DNA of 26,569 bases, from NCBI GenBank assembly GCA_024279575.1, contig JAJRRJ010000072.1, positions 1-26,569 on the forward strand, given 5' to 3'. Both the position numbers and the translations under genes were made by a program. Positions 1-8,189 of the stretch are shown piece after piece; position 1 is the stretch's first letter, and every line of letters begins with the position of its first letter. Under the pieces are notes generated by a model that was given only the letters and a program-made list of their open reading frames with translations, did not search any database and was not told the origin of the DNA. Source of the DNA: Alphaproteobacteria bacterium. GTDB taxonomy: Bacteria; Pseudomonadota; Alphaproteobacteria; Rhizobiales; Devosiaceae.

Positions 1-100
1 ACTCACCAAATTTTTTGGTGATATTTTTGATGCGAATAAATGGCTTCTCTGTGCCATCAGTCCAAGGTTTAGTCTGTGATACGCTGGCTTGCTCGCTCAT
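1..100 (-). CDS. potG: Polyamine ABC transporter ATP-binding protein, N-terminal fragment
   Basis: Only the first 33 codons are present; the gene runs off the left edge. The peptide starts MSEQASVSQTKPWTDG and ends in FIRIKNITKKFGE, which is the usual first beta strand of an ABC ATPase domain (the 'I.I.N.TK.FG' pattern) after a short leader, as in PotA/PotG proteins. The ATG is at 98-100, and a good ribosome binding site (GAGGGG on the minus strand, around 107-112) sits six bases upstream. It lies directly downstream of potF on the same strand, which fits a PotFGHI-type putrescine importer with the permeases beyond the edge. The Walker motifs are not in the window, so the assignment rests on the N-terminus and the neighbour. 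Confidence 0.8.
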   Translation of the reverse strand, partial: MSEQASVSQTKPWTDGTEKPFIRIKNITKKFGE

Positions 101-126
101 TATGCGCCCCTCAAAACAGGCAATAT

Positions 127-148
127 CGGGGCGCACATTTGCGCCCCG
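127..148 (-). promoter_or_regulatory. GC-rich intercistronic hairpin between potF and potG
   Basis: A perfect inverted repeat (CGGGGCGCA at 127-135 pairing with TGCGCCCCG at 140-148) gives a 9-bp stem with a 4-base loop. It lies in the 65-base gap between the potF stop and the potG start. No T-run follows on the minus strand, so it does not look like a standard intrinsic terminator. A role as an mRNA-stabilising or processing element that keeps binding-protein message above ATPase message is an inference from what such hairpins do in other binding-protein-dependent transporter operons. Confidence 0.6.
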
Positions 149-165
149 AAAGTCAGGTTCTTAAC

Positions 166-1254
166 CTATTGTCCGGTTTTTACACGGGTCCACAGCCGGG
201 TAATGGTGCGGTCGGTGCGCGCATCGTAAACCGTTGCGCCCCAGAGCCGCTCTTTTGCTTCAGCCGTTGGAAAAATACCGGGGTCAGAAGTAATTTCCTC
301 GTCAACCAGCGGCATGGAGGCGGTGTTGGCATTCGCATACCAGACATAGTTGGTAATATCGGCGGTAATTTGCGCATCCATGATAAAGTTGATGAACTTG
401 TGGGCCGCTTCAGGGTTTGGCGCATCCACGGGAATTGCCATCATATCAAACCATTGCAAGGCCCCTTCACTGGGGATTACATAGCCGATTTCAACGCCGT
501 TTTCAGCTTCTTCAGCCCGCGCCATCGCCTGAAACACATCCCCTGACCAGCCCACGGCAACACAAGTGTCGCCATTGGCAAGGTCGTTGATATACTGGGA
601 TGAGTGGAAATAGCGAACGCTGTCGCGGACTTTCTCAAGATGGGCCGCACCTGCTTCAAAATCCGCAGCATCCGTTGAACGCGGATCCAGGCCAAGATAA
701 TTCATCGCGGCTGGAATCATTTCAGAGGGCGCATCGAGCATGGACACGCCACAGTCAGCAAGCTTTGCAACGATTTCGGGATCAAACACCAGATCCCAGG
801 AGTTCACCTCATAGTCTTCACCCAAACGCTCAGCGACCATACCCACATTATAACCAATGCCGGTGGTGCCCCACATGTAAATTACGGCATGTTCGTTGCC
901 GGGGTCAAAATTGGCTGCCCCTTCCATCAGATCGACATCCATATTCGCCAGATTTGGCAATAAGGATTTATCCAGTGGTTGATATACACCTGCGCCGATC
1001 TGGCGTTGAAGGAAATCAGACGTTGGCACAACAATATCATAACCGGAACTGCCGGTCAGCATTTTGGCTTCCAGAACTTCGTTTGAATCATAAACGTCAT
1101 AGACGACTTTGATGCCAGTTTCCGCTGTAAATTTTTCAAGTGTGTCCTCGGCGATATAATCGGACCAGTTATAAATATTAAGGGTGGTTTCCTGCGCCAG
1201 TGTCGCGCTGGCACTCATGGTCAGGGCCACCGACAGCATAAGTAGTTTCTTCAT
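166..1254 (-). CDS. potF: Periplasmic polyamine (putrescine)-binding protein
   Basis: This is the solute-binding subunit of a PotFGHI-type ABC importer; it captures putrescine or related polyamines in the periplasm. The 362-residue protein has a signal peptide (KK then a hydrophobic stretch, likely cleaved after residue 20, ATLA/QETT). Residues that bind putrescine in E. coli PotF have visible counterparts: the WSDY motif at residues 30-33, W236 and D239 in VGWSGD, and D270 in QWFDMMAIP. The ATG at 1254 has a strong ribosome binding site (AAGGAG seven bases upstream). It sits 75 bases downstream of puuA on the same strand, so uptake and the first catabolic step are probably co-transcribed. 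Spermidine specificity cannot be excluded from sequence alone. Confidence 0.93.
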   Translation of the reverse strand: MKKLLMLSVALTMSASATLAQETTLNIYNWSDYIAEDTLEKFTAETGIKVVYDVYDSNEVLEAKMLTGSSGYDIVVPTSDFLQRQIGAGVYQPLDKSLLPNLANMDVDLMEGAANFDPGNEHAVIYMWGTTGIGYNVGMVAERLGEDYEVNSWDLVFDPEIVAKLADCGVSMLDAPSEMIPAAMNYLGLDPRSTDAADFEAGAAHLEKVRDSVRYFHSSQYINDLANGDTCVAVGWSGDVFQAMARAEEAENGVEIGYVIPSEGALQWFDMMAIPVDAPNPEAAHKFINFIMDAQITADITNYVWYANANTASMPLVDEEITSDPGIFPTAEAKERLWGATVYDARTDRTITRLWTRVKTGQ

Positions 1255-1329
1255 TTTCTCTCTCCTTGTTGGTTCTTTTTTTATTAGTATGACACTTTTT
1301 TTTTACCCGGCGCAATGCAGGACAAACGT

Positions 1330-2679
1330 TCAGACAGTTTCCAGGTAGGAATCATATTCAAAATCTGTGATATGGGCTAAGAACTTTTTCAGTTCCTGCT
1401 TTTTACACCCTGTATAAAGGGTTCGCAGTTGAGATGAATAAATCTCACCCATCAACGGGCTGTTTTCAAACGCCTCAATTGCTGAAACCCAATCAGCGGG
1501 CAAGTGCGCCAAGTCAGAACTGTAGGCATCCCCGGAAACTGGTTGATTTGGTTTGAGCTGCTGCTGAATGCCGATGAGCGCGCCCCCTAAAATGCTGGCC
1601 AGCACCAGATATGGATTTGCGTCAGCGCCCGCCACCCGGTGCTCGATACGCCGGGCAATATTTGGACCTCCGGGAATGCGAATGGCGGTGGTTCGGTTCT
1701 CATAGCCCCAGCCAATTGCAGTGGGAGCATGGGAGCCAGGACTTAAGCGGCGAAACGAATTTTGATGTGGAGCGAAGGTTAAAGTGGCATCGAACATAGT
1801 GTGCAACAGACCTGCGACGGCATTTTGCAAAACATCAGAACCCTTATTCGTCCCATCGTCAAATACGTTATTCCCCTTTTTGTCCAACAACGAAAAATGC
1901 ACATGAAAACCATTGCCGGCACGTTTTGCATAGGGCTTGGCCATAAAGGTTGCCCCAAACCCGTGTTTGCGGGCAATGCCGCGCACCAGACGTTTGAAAA
2001 AAACCGCATCATCAGCCGCCCGCAACGGATCGGCCACATGCATCATGTTGATTTCAAACTGACCGGCCCCGTTTTCAGAAATTGCCGCATCGGCTGGAAT
2101 ATTTTGTAATTTACATGCCTCAAATACGTCACTGATAAAGCCGTCAAAATGTTCGAGCTCATCAAGCGAAAGCACCCCGTCAGCATTCAGGCGTTTTCCG
2201 GTCACCGGAGATTTTGGCGGTATGGGCCGGTTGTTGGCGGGATCCACCAGATAAAATTCCAACTCAGTGGCCACCACCGGGGTCAGCCCAAGTTTTGAAA
2301 ATTTTTGGACGATAAAATCAAGCGCCCGGCGCGGATCAGAACAAAACGAACTGCCATCTTCCAGTGCCAGCCAAACCGGCACCATTGCTGAAGGCTTTTC
2401 ACCCCAAGTTACCGGCAGGATGCCGCGACCGGTGTGCATGCCAATACCATCGGCATCACCGGTTTCAAACACCAGTTTACTCCCCGCAATGTCCTCGCCC
2501 CAAATGTCCACATCAACCACAGAGAGGGGCAAACGCACTTCATTGGCAAAAATTTTTGGCAGTTTTTCAATCGGCAAACGTTTGCCGCGCAACACGCCGT
2601 TCAGGTCGCATACAACAACGCGAACACTATCCAGTTCAGGGTGAGTATCGAGCCAGTTTTGTAGATTAATTTCAGTCAA
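1330..2679 (-). CDS. puuA: Gamma-glutamylputrescine synthetase (glutamine synthetase family)
   Basis: The predicted reaction is ATP-dependent ligation of glutamate to putrescine, the entry step of the cytoplasmic Puu pathway. The 449-residue protein has the PuuA-style N-terminus (VVVCDLNGVLRGKRLP, residues 21-36), the metal-binding ATELEFYLVD strand (E139, E141), SENGAGQFEIN (201-211), FHVHFS (H259, H261) and RIEHRVAGADANPYL near 344-358. There is no NLYDLP-type adenylylation tyrosine (the C-terminal region reads DAYSSDLAHLP), so it is probably not a GlnE target. The C-terminus resembles that of E. coli PuuA. The start is TTG at 2677-2679; an in-frame stop lies upstream with no ATG or GTG between. 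A short AAAGAG/CTCTTT hairpin overlaps the start. It is divergent from the GntR regulator. Confidence 0.88.
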   Translation of the reverse strand: MTEINLQNWLDTHPELDSVRVVVCDLNGVLRGKRLPIEKLPKIFANEVRLPLSVVDVDIWGEDIAGSKLVFETGDADGIGMHTGRGILPVTWGEKPSAMVPVWLALEDGSSFCSDPRRALDFIVQKFSKLGLTPVVATELEFYLVDPANNRPIPPKSPVTGKRLNADGVLSLDELEHFDGFISDVFEACKLQNIPADAAISENGAGQFEINMMHVADPLRAADDAVFFKRLVRGIARKHGFGATFMAKPYAKRAGNGFHVHFSLLDKKGNNVFDDGTNKGSDVLQNAVAGLLHTMFDATLTFAPHQNSFRRLSPGSHAPTAIGWGYENRTTAIRIPGGPNIARRIEHRVAGADANPYLVLASILGGALIGIQQQLKPNQPVSGDAYSSDLAHLPADWVSAIEAFENSPLMGEIYSSQLRTLYTGCKKQELKKFLAHITDFEYDSYLETV

Positions 2680-2801
2680 AAGAGATACTCTTTGCGGCTT
2701 GAAAATGTGATATCTTTATGTAAATGATATATCTTTAACCTCGGCGGGCGTCAACCAGCGCACGCAAACCTGCTCAGTCTTTACCCATAGAGGGAGTTTT
2801 G
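2680..2801. promoter_or_regulatory. Divergent control region of the polyamine locus
   Basis: These 122 bases separate puuA (leftward) from the GntR-family regulator gene (rightward) and must hold both promoters. There is a near-direct repeat GATATCTTTA (2709-2718) and GATATATCTTTA (2726-2737), and the block also reads as an imperfect dyad (ATATC ... GATAT). A possible rightward promoter is TTGAAA (2699-2704), a 16-base spacer and TAAATG (2721-2726); the repeats would then overlap it. These repeats are the natural candidates for the operator of the adjacent GntR protein. The binding assignment is inference. GAGGGAG at 2790-2796 is the ribosome binding site of the regulator. Confidence 0.55.
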
Positions 2802-3500
2802 ATGGATAAATTATCTCATTTTGAAATGCCAGTAATCTCCGGTGAATATATCACTGCACATGAGGCGGTTTACCATCGTTTGCGCAATGCTTTGATGGTT
2901 GGGGCAATTAAACCTGGCACTGCGATGCGTATCCGTGCACTGGCGCAATATCTGGGTCACAGCCCCACTCCGGTACGCGAAGCGCTGCGACGACTGAGCT
3001 CTGAAAATGCATTACAGGTTCTTGATAACCGCCGGATCATTGTACCCCTTATCAATGCCGGGCAATTTGAAGAGTTGATTTTATTACGGGTAAAACTGGA
3101 ATGCCTGGCCGCTGAACGTGCGCTACCCTATGTATCCCAAATTCTAATCGATCATATGATCACGATTGATACACAAATGGATCGTGCGGTTAGCAAAAAG
3201 AGCTTTGATGCGCTCTCTGTTCTCAATCAGGAATTTCATACCGTTCTTTACACAGCCAACCCCAATCAAACGGTGATGCCGTTGGTTGAAAGTGTCTGGC
3301 TGCAGCTTGGTCCATTTCAACGACAGATGATGAATAAAACCCTGTCCTATTATGTGGTGGACCACCACAAACATATTATCAATGCACTTACCCAGCGCGA
3401 TACTAAAGGACTTTGTAACGCCATTGCGGCGGACATTTGTGAGGGTGTCGGGCGGGCAGGCAAGGAAGTCTTCGCCAGTCAGAGTGAACAATGCGCGTGA
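2802..3500 (+). CDS. GntR-family transcriptional regulator with FCD ligand domain
   Basis: This is a 232-residue DNA-binding protein, probably the local regulator of polyamine catabolism. Residues about 15-75 form the winged helix: YHRLRNALMVGAIKPGT, then IRALAQYLGHSPTPVREALRRL with the typical PTPVREAL recognition helix. The rest is an all-helical FCD domain with the F-H signature (NQEFHTVLY, H146) and a histidine cluster (H188, H189, H191) where FCD proteins bind a metal or carboxylate ligand. The usual aspartate of the DxxFH motif is asparagine here (N142). I chose the ATG at 2802 because the GAGGGAG site sits five bases upstream; the TTG three bases earlier is too close. It is divergent from puuA and 22 bases upstream of the dehydrogenase gene. 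The ligand is unknown. Confidence 0.9.
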   Translation: MDKLSHFEMPVISGEYITAHEAVYHRLRNALMVGAIKPGTAMRIRALAQYLGHSPTPVREALRRLSSENALQVLDNRRIIVPLINAGQFEELILLRVKLECLAAERALPYVSQILIDHMITIDTQMDRAVSKKSFDALSVLNQEFHTVLYTANPNQTVMPLVESVWLQLGPFQRQMMNKTLSYYVVDHHKHIINALTQRDTKGLCNAIAADICEGVGRAGKEVFASQSEQCA

Positions 3501-3522
3501 ATAACACGAAGGACAATAAAAA

Positions 3523-4977
3523 ATGTTTGAATTAAATGACGCCAGGCTGCTGGAAACCCGCGCCTATGTAAATGGCGAATGGCTTGAGACTGAAAACAAG
3601 ATGACAGTATCCAACCCGGCAAGCGGAAAGTTGATTGCCAGTGTCAGCGATCTCTCAGTCAGGGAGGTGCGCGTGGCCATTGACGCAGCCTTTGAAGCCA
3701 AAAGCAGCTGGGCGGCACTAACTGGAAAAGAGCGCGCAGGATTTTTACGCAAGTGGTTTGACCTGATGGTTGCCAACGCGGATGATCTGGCAAAGATTCT
3801 CACCGCAGAAATGGGCAAACCCATAGCAGAGGCCAAGGGCGAAATCCTTTATGGCGCTTCATTTGTAGAGTGGTTCGGGGAAGAAGCAAAACGCATTTAC
3901 GGGGATACAATTCCCGGCCATCAGCGCGACAAACGTATTGTGGTTATAAAACAGCCTGTGGGTGTTGTTGGCTCGATCACCCCCTGGAATTTTCCCAATG
4001 CGATGATTGCGCGAAAAGTTGCTCCGGCCCTTGCCGCCGGTTGCACGTTTGTTGCCCGCCCCGCTGAACTTACTCCCCTTTCAGCGTTGGCAATGGCGGT
4101 TTTGGCTGAACGGGCTGGCATCCCTGCCGGCGTGTTTAATGTGGTGCCAGGTTCGGATGCTTCGGCCATTGGTAAAGAGTTGTGCGAAAATCCAAAGGTC
4201 AGCAAAATCACTTTTACCGGGTCCACGCGGGTGGGTAAAATTTTACTCCGCCAATGTGCGGACAGCATAAAAAAAGTTTCTTTGGAGCTTGGTGGCAACG
4301 CGCCGTCCATCGTGTTTGATGATGCGGACATGGATGCAGCCGTTGAAGGGGCAATGATTGCGAAATATCGCAATGCAGGACAAACCTGTGTGTGTGCCAA
4401 CCGGATATATGTGCAGGCGGGTGTCTATGATGAATTTGCGCGGCGATTGAAAAAGTCCGTTGGTGAGTTGGCCGTCGGTGATGGATTTGACAGCGCAAAT
4501 ACAACCGGACCGCTCATCAATGAAGCGGCAGTTTCCAAGGTGCAAAATCATATAAGCGATGCAATATCAAAGGGCGCAAAAGTCGTTGTCGGGGGAGAGC
4601 GCCATGAACTTGGCGCAACATTTTTTGAGCCAACTGTTTTAACGGGTGTCACCTCAAATATGATTGTTGCCAAAGAAGAAACTTTTGGGCCGCTGGCGCC
4701 ACTCTTCAAGTTTGAAACAGAAGAGGACGTAATTGACCTTGCCAATGACAGCGAATTTGGCCTGGCCGCCTATTTCTTTGCCCGCGACATCGCCCGGGTG
4801 TGGCGGGTGGCTGAAAAGCTTGAAACCGGCATGGTTGGCATCAATACCGGCATTATTTCAACTGAAGTCGCCCCCTTTGGCGGGGTCAAGCAATCAGGAC
4901 TTGGACGCGAGGGTTCAAAATACGGAATCGAAGACTTTCTGGAAATAAAATACCTATGCTTCGGGCAGATCAGTTAA
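3523..4977 (+). CDS. gabD: Succinate-semialdehyde dehydrogenase, GabD-like
   Basis: It oxidises succinate semialdehyde, the product of GABA transamination, to succinate with NAD(P)+. The 484-residue protein has the full aldehyde dehydrogenase set: ITPWNFP (152-158), FTGSTRVG, general base E255 in LELGGN, catalytic C289 in GQTCVCANR, and EETFGPLAP. The CVC arrangement (C289, C291) is characteristic of GabD enzymes. One oddity is FVARPAELTP, where the near-invariant coenzyme-binding lysine of the family (KPA) is arginine (R179). The gene follows the regulator by 22 bases and precedes the aminotransferase by 32, so the three probably form an operon. Glutarate semialdehyde or another omega-semialdehyde from polyamine breakdown is an alternative substrate. 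Confidence 0.9.
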   Translation: MFELNDARLLETRAYVNGEWLETENKMTVSNPASGKLIASVSDLSVREVRVAIDAAFEAKSSWAALTGKERAGFLRKWFDLMVANADDLAKILTAEMGKPIAEAKGEILYGASFVEWFGEEAKRIYGDTIPGHQRDKRIVVIKQPVGVVGSITPWNFPNAMIARKVAPALAAGCTFVARPAELTPLSALAMAVLAERAGIPAGVFNVVPGSDASAIGKELCENPKVSKITFTGSTRVGKILLRQCADSIKKVSLELGGNAPSIVFDDADMDAAVEGAMIAKYRNAGQTCVCANRIYVQAGVYDEFARRLKKSVGELAVGDGFDSANTTGPLINEAAVSKVQNHISDAISKGAKVVVGGERHELGATFFEPTVLTGVTSNMIVAKEETFGPLAPLFKFETEEDVIDLANDSEFGLAAYFFARDIARVWRVAEKLETGMVGINTGIISTEVAPFGGVKQSGLGREGSKYGIEDFLEIKYLCFGQIS

Positions 4978-5009
4978 CCCGTCACGCCAATTTTACAAGG
5001 AGATATCCC

Positions 5010-6401
5010 ATGTCAGCCATTACAAATCATCTGCCAACAGCACAGCTTCAGGCGCTCGATGCCGCGCACCATATGCATCCGTTTTCTTCCGGGGCTGATA
5101 TCTCAGCCAACGGCGCGCGCGTAATTATCTCAGCTGACGGCGTCACTCTGACTGATTCTGAAGGTGAAAAAATTCTTGATGCCATGGCAGGTTTATGGTG
5201 CGTGAATATTGGGTATGGCCGGCGCGAACTGGCCGATGTTGCGGCACGCCAAATGCTGCAATTGCCCTATTATAACACGTTTTTCAAAACCACCCATGTG
5301 CCGGCAATCGCTTTAGCCAAACGACTGGCTGATCTGGTGCCGGGACCATTAAACCATGTTTTTTTTGCCGGATCAGGCTCTGAGGCCAACGATACCAATA
5401 TCCGCCTCGTGCGCCACTACTGGGCTGCCAAAGACAAGCCGGAAAAAAAGATAATCATTTCGCGCCACAACGCCTATCACGGCTCAACGATTGGTGGCGC
5501 AAGCCTTGGGGGCATGAGCGGAATGCACGCGCAAGGGGGACTGCCAATTCCCGATATTTCCTATATCGACGAGCCCAACTGGTATGCGGATGGAGGGGAT
5601 AGCAGCCCGGACGATTTCGGGCTGGAGCGTGCGCGCCAGCTTGAAGCTAAAATCGCAGAACTTGGCGAAGACAAAATTGCCGCTTTTATTGCAGAGCCGG
5701 TTCAGGGTGCGGGCGGCGTTATAATCCCGCCCGCGACCTATTGGCCTGAAATCCAGCGCATATGTGATGCCCATGATATATTACTGATTGTTGATGAGGT
5801 GATTTGCGGGTTTGGCCGCACAGGCAACTGGTTTGGCTCCGAAACCTATGGGATTCGCCCTGATATCATGACCATCGCCAAAGGCCTTAGCTCGGGCTAT
5901 GCACCAATCGGGGGGTCAATGGTATCCGATGAAATTGCTGACACCGTTGCCAATGTGGGTGACTTTAACCATGGCTATACCTATTCCGGTCACCCTGTGG
6001 CAAGCGCTGTAGCGCTGGAAAACCTGCGTATTATTGAAGAAGAAAACATCGTGCAAACAGTACGCGATGAAACCGGGCCCTACCTTGCACAAAAGTGGAA
6101 ACAATTGGGGGATCATCCGCTGGTGGGGGAAGCTGATATTGTTGGAATGATGGGAGCGCTGGCTCTTTCTCCAGATAAAAGCGCGCGCGCGCCCTTTGCT
6201 GCTGACAAGGGCACTATCGGTTTGATCTGCCGGGATTTTTGCTTCGCTAACAATCTGGTAATGCGCCATGTCGGAGACAGAATGATCATTTCCCCGCCGC
6301 TGGTTATCAGCAAAGGCGACATTGACGTGCTGATTGAGCGGGTGGTAAAATCGCTGGATCAGACCTATGAAAAAATCAAGGCGGACGGGTTGTTTAAGTA
6401 A
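5010..6401 (+). CDS. spuC: Class III aminotransferase, polyamine (putrescine):pyruvate type, SpuC-like
   Basis: This PLP-dependent transaminase is predicted to move the terminal amino group of putrescine, cadaverine or GABA to pyruvate. The 463-residue protein closely follows Pseudomonas SpuC: LDAMAGLWCVNIGYGR (56-71), FFAGSGSEANDTN, NAYHGST, AEPVQGAGGVI, the PLP-nitrogen aspartate D262 in IVDEVICGFGRTG, and Schiff-base lysine K291 in IAKGLSSGY. The start at 5010 has AAGGAG eight bases upstream; the reading frame stays open further upstream (from 4956), but that stretch overlaps gabD and has no better site. It is the last gene of the rightward polyamine operon and ends five bases from the convergent NnrU-family gene. 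An omega-amino acid:pyruvate role, such as GABA, is equally compatible with the motifs. Confidence 0.88.
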   Translation: MSAITNHLPTAQLQALDAAHHMHPFSSGADISANGARVIISADGVTLTDSEGEKILDAMAGLWCVNIGYGRRELADVAARQMLQLPYYNTFFKTTHVPAIALAKRLADLVPGPLNHVFFAGSGSEANDTNIRLVRHYWAAKDKPEKKIIISRHNAYHGSTIGGASLGGMSGMHAQGGLPIPDISYIDEPNWYADGGDSSPDDFGLERARQLEAKIAELGEDKIAAFIAEPVQGAGGVIIPPATYWPEIQRICDAHDILLIVDEVICGFGRTGNWFGSETYGIRPDIMTIAKGLSSGYAPIGGSMVSDEIADTVANVGDFNHGYTYSGHPVASAVALENLRIIEEENIVQTVRDETGPYLAQKWKQLGDHPLVGEADIVGMMGALALSPDKSARAPFAADKGTIGLICRDFCFANNLVMRHVGDRMIISPPLVISKGDIDVLIERVVKSLDQTYEKIKADGLFK

Positions 6402-6406
6402 AACCC

Positions 6407-7102
6407 CTAAAAGCCAAGACCGGCCAAAGGATCAGTGCTCAACAACCACGCATGGGCACTGATCAATATCCACACATAAGCCAGCACCGACACTGCAATC
6501 CACAGCACCGAGCCGGGTAAAACTTTGAGGTTTGCCTGGCCCTTTAGCAATGCAAGAAATGGAATTAGCGAGGTTTTGTTGGCCAAAGTCCGCCACTGCT
6601 TGGGTCCAAGGCGGCGTTTGGTGCGCCTGTCAACAACAATAAACCCCATTACAGCCAGCAAAATCATACCGCCGAACATAGCCAGGGAGACCACATCGCC
6701 ATTGGGAAACAGGTGCACCAGCGCCCAAAGCCCAAACCCCCACAAAACCGGATGGCGAGTGACCTGAGCGGACAAGCCAGGGGCTATGTTCAAGTTTTTT
6801 TTCCGCAAAGAAACAGACAGAGGATTTGGCTCAAAAAGCCCATCAAGCACCAGCCAGACTGAAAACGGCATCATTACAATTGCCACCCACCATTGCCAGT
6901 CCGCAGGGGGCCAAAGCCCGATATAGGGTGCGCGTTGTCCGGCAACAATCATCCATGTCAGCAATGCAATTGAAAGAATTGAATAGGCAATCAGATAAGC
7001 ACGCCGCCCAAACAGGGCGATCAGTTTAGGGCGCACAAAAGACGAAGGGGGGATAATATGGGCCAGCAAAAACACAACTATGGAAAGCGCAAACTCACTC
7101 AA
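6407..7102 (-). CDS. NnrU-family integral membrane protein
   Basis: This is a 231-residue inner-membrane protein with about six hydrophobic segments. It shows the NnrU signature: an early SSFVRPKL stretch, LFGRRAYLIAYSILSIALLTW, RAPYIGLWPP, and a central VTRHPVLWGFGLWALVHLFPNGD motif. NnrU was named from the nitric oxide/nitrite reductase regulon of rhodobacters, but members also occur away from denitrification genes, as here; there is no nitrogen-oxide gene in the window. The family is distantly related to isoprenylcysteine methyltransferase-like membrane proteins. The start appears to be TTG at 7100-7102, since an in-frame stop lies just upstream; AAGG ten bases upstream is a weak binding site. 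The specific function is unknown. Confidence 0.85.
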   Translation of the reverse strand: MSEFALSIVVFLLAHIIPPSSFVRPKLIALFGRRAYLIAYSILSIALLTWMIVAGQRAPYIGLWPPADWQWWVAIVMMPFSVWLVLDGLFEPNPLSVSLRKKNLNIAPGLSAQVTRHPVLWGFGLWALVHLFPNGDVVSLAMFGGMILLAVMGFIVVDRRTKRRLGPKQWRTLANKTSLIPFLALLKGQANLKVLPGSVLWIAVSVLAYVWILISAHAWLLSTDPLAGLGF

Positions 7103-7183
7103 AAATCAAAGACCTTTTTCATGAACACAAGATCAGGACTGATGCTTAAGGCTATTTGGTGTGCAAGGAAAGCAAAACCAGGA

Positions 7184-8179
7184 TTAGCTGCTATAGAGCG
7201 CCAGCAATTCATCAACTTCCTCGCACGAGCCTAAAACCACCGGCACCCTTTGATGAATATTGTCAGGCACATGCTGCAACATCCGTTTTGTGCGTGTCAG
7301 CGCCTTACCACCCGCCACTTCCACCAGCATCGCCATGGGATTGGCTTCATAAAGGAAACGAAGCTTGCCGTTTTCAGCCCCTGGCCTGTCCATTCCGGGA
7401 TAAATAAATATGCCACCGCGAATAAACAAACGATGTACGTCTGACACCATTGCACCCATCCAGCGCATGCCGCAATCTTTTTTTCGCGGCCCGTTTTTCC
7501 CCAGATTGCACTGCTCGACATATGTCGCCAGCGCTGGCTCCCAAAACCGGGTATAGGCGGTATTGATAGCATATTCTGCAGCAACAGGCACAATTGAAAG
7601 CTCGGTTTTTTCCGCAACAAACCGCCTGTTCTGTTTATCCAAAACAAAGCTTGCGACCGACTTACCTGTGCTCACAACCAGAATTGTCGCAGGACCATAA
7701 ATCACATATCCCGCCGCTACCTGATTGTTTGCGGCGGCCAAAACGTCATCCGTATCGATTTTGTCTTTTGGTTGATCCAGTTCCAATATTGAAAAAATAG
7801 TTCCGATGACCCCATTGGTTTCAATATTGGAAGATCCGTCAAGTGGATCAAAACAGATAACAAATTTTGCGTCTTTATCCGCCGTTGGCTTGACAATCAG
7901 ATGTTCACTTTCCTCAGAAACCAGTGCCGCAATCTGATTAAACTCATCCAGATATTTCACAACAATATCGTGGGTAAGAATATCGAGTTCCTTTTGCTCC
8001 TCCCCTTGCACATTGATCGTACCGGATGACCCGTTTGTGCCATTCAGGGCAGCTGTTTGGACAGCATCATCAATGTGAATACACGATGCAACAAAACCAC
8101 CAATAATAGTGATTAGCTCAGTTGAAGCGCTCTGGCTTTGTAGCCAGAGAGTAAGGTCATTGAGGGAAGAAGCGTTCAA
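7184..8179 (-). CDS. fbp: Fructose-1,6-bisphosphatase, class I
   Basis: It dephosphorylates fructose 1,6-bisphosphate to fructose 6-phosphate, the committed gluconeogenic step. The 331-residue protein has the class I metal and substrate motifs in order: GEEQKELDILTHD (59-71), LVSEESEH (87-94), FDPLDGSSN (110-118), GMRWMGAMVSD and, near the C-terminus, GKLRFLYEANPMAMLVEVAGG. The start is TTG at 8179 with a strong AAGGGG seven bases upstream; that site overlaps the fba stop codon, and an in-frame stop upstream leaves no ATG. Only 10 bases separate it from fba, so the two are almost certainly translated from one message. No phosphoribulokinase or RuBisCO is present, so a Calvin-cycle role is not supported here. 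Confidence 0.95.
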   Translation of the reverse strand: MNASSLNDLTLWLQSQSASTELITIIGGFVASCIHIDDAVQTAALNGTNGSSGTINVQGEEQKELDILTHDIVVKYLDEFNQIAALVSEESEHLIVKPTADKDAKFVICFDPLDGSSNIETNGVIGTIFSILELDQPKDKIDTDDVLAAANNQVAAGYVIYGPATILVVSTGKSVASFVLDKQNRRFVAEKTELSIVPVAAEYAINTAYTRFWEPALATYVEQCNLGKNGPRKKDCGMRWMGAMVSDVHRLFIRGGIFIYPGMDRPGAENGKLRFLYEANPMAMLVEVAGGKALTRTKRMLQHVPDNIHQRVPVVLGSCEEVDELLALYSS

Positions 8180-8189
8180 AATAGTCCCC

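Noticed and set aside
1296..1304. Run of nine T on the plus strand between puuA and potF
   Set aside because: It is an A-run in the direction of transcription and is not preceded by a stem, so it is not a terminator for this operon.
6402..6406. Possible bidirectional terminator between the aminotransferase and NnrU-family genes
   Set aside because: Only five bases separate the stop codons and no stem with a T-run is visible nearby.
7099..7122. Seven-codon frame (MKKVFDF) whose TGA overlaps the TTG of the NnrU-family gene
   Set aside because: It could be a leader peptide, but it has no binding site of its own and such short frames are common by chance.
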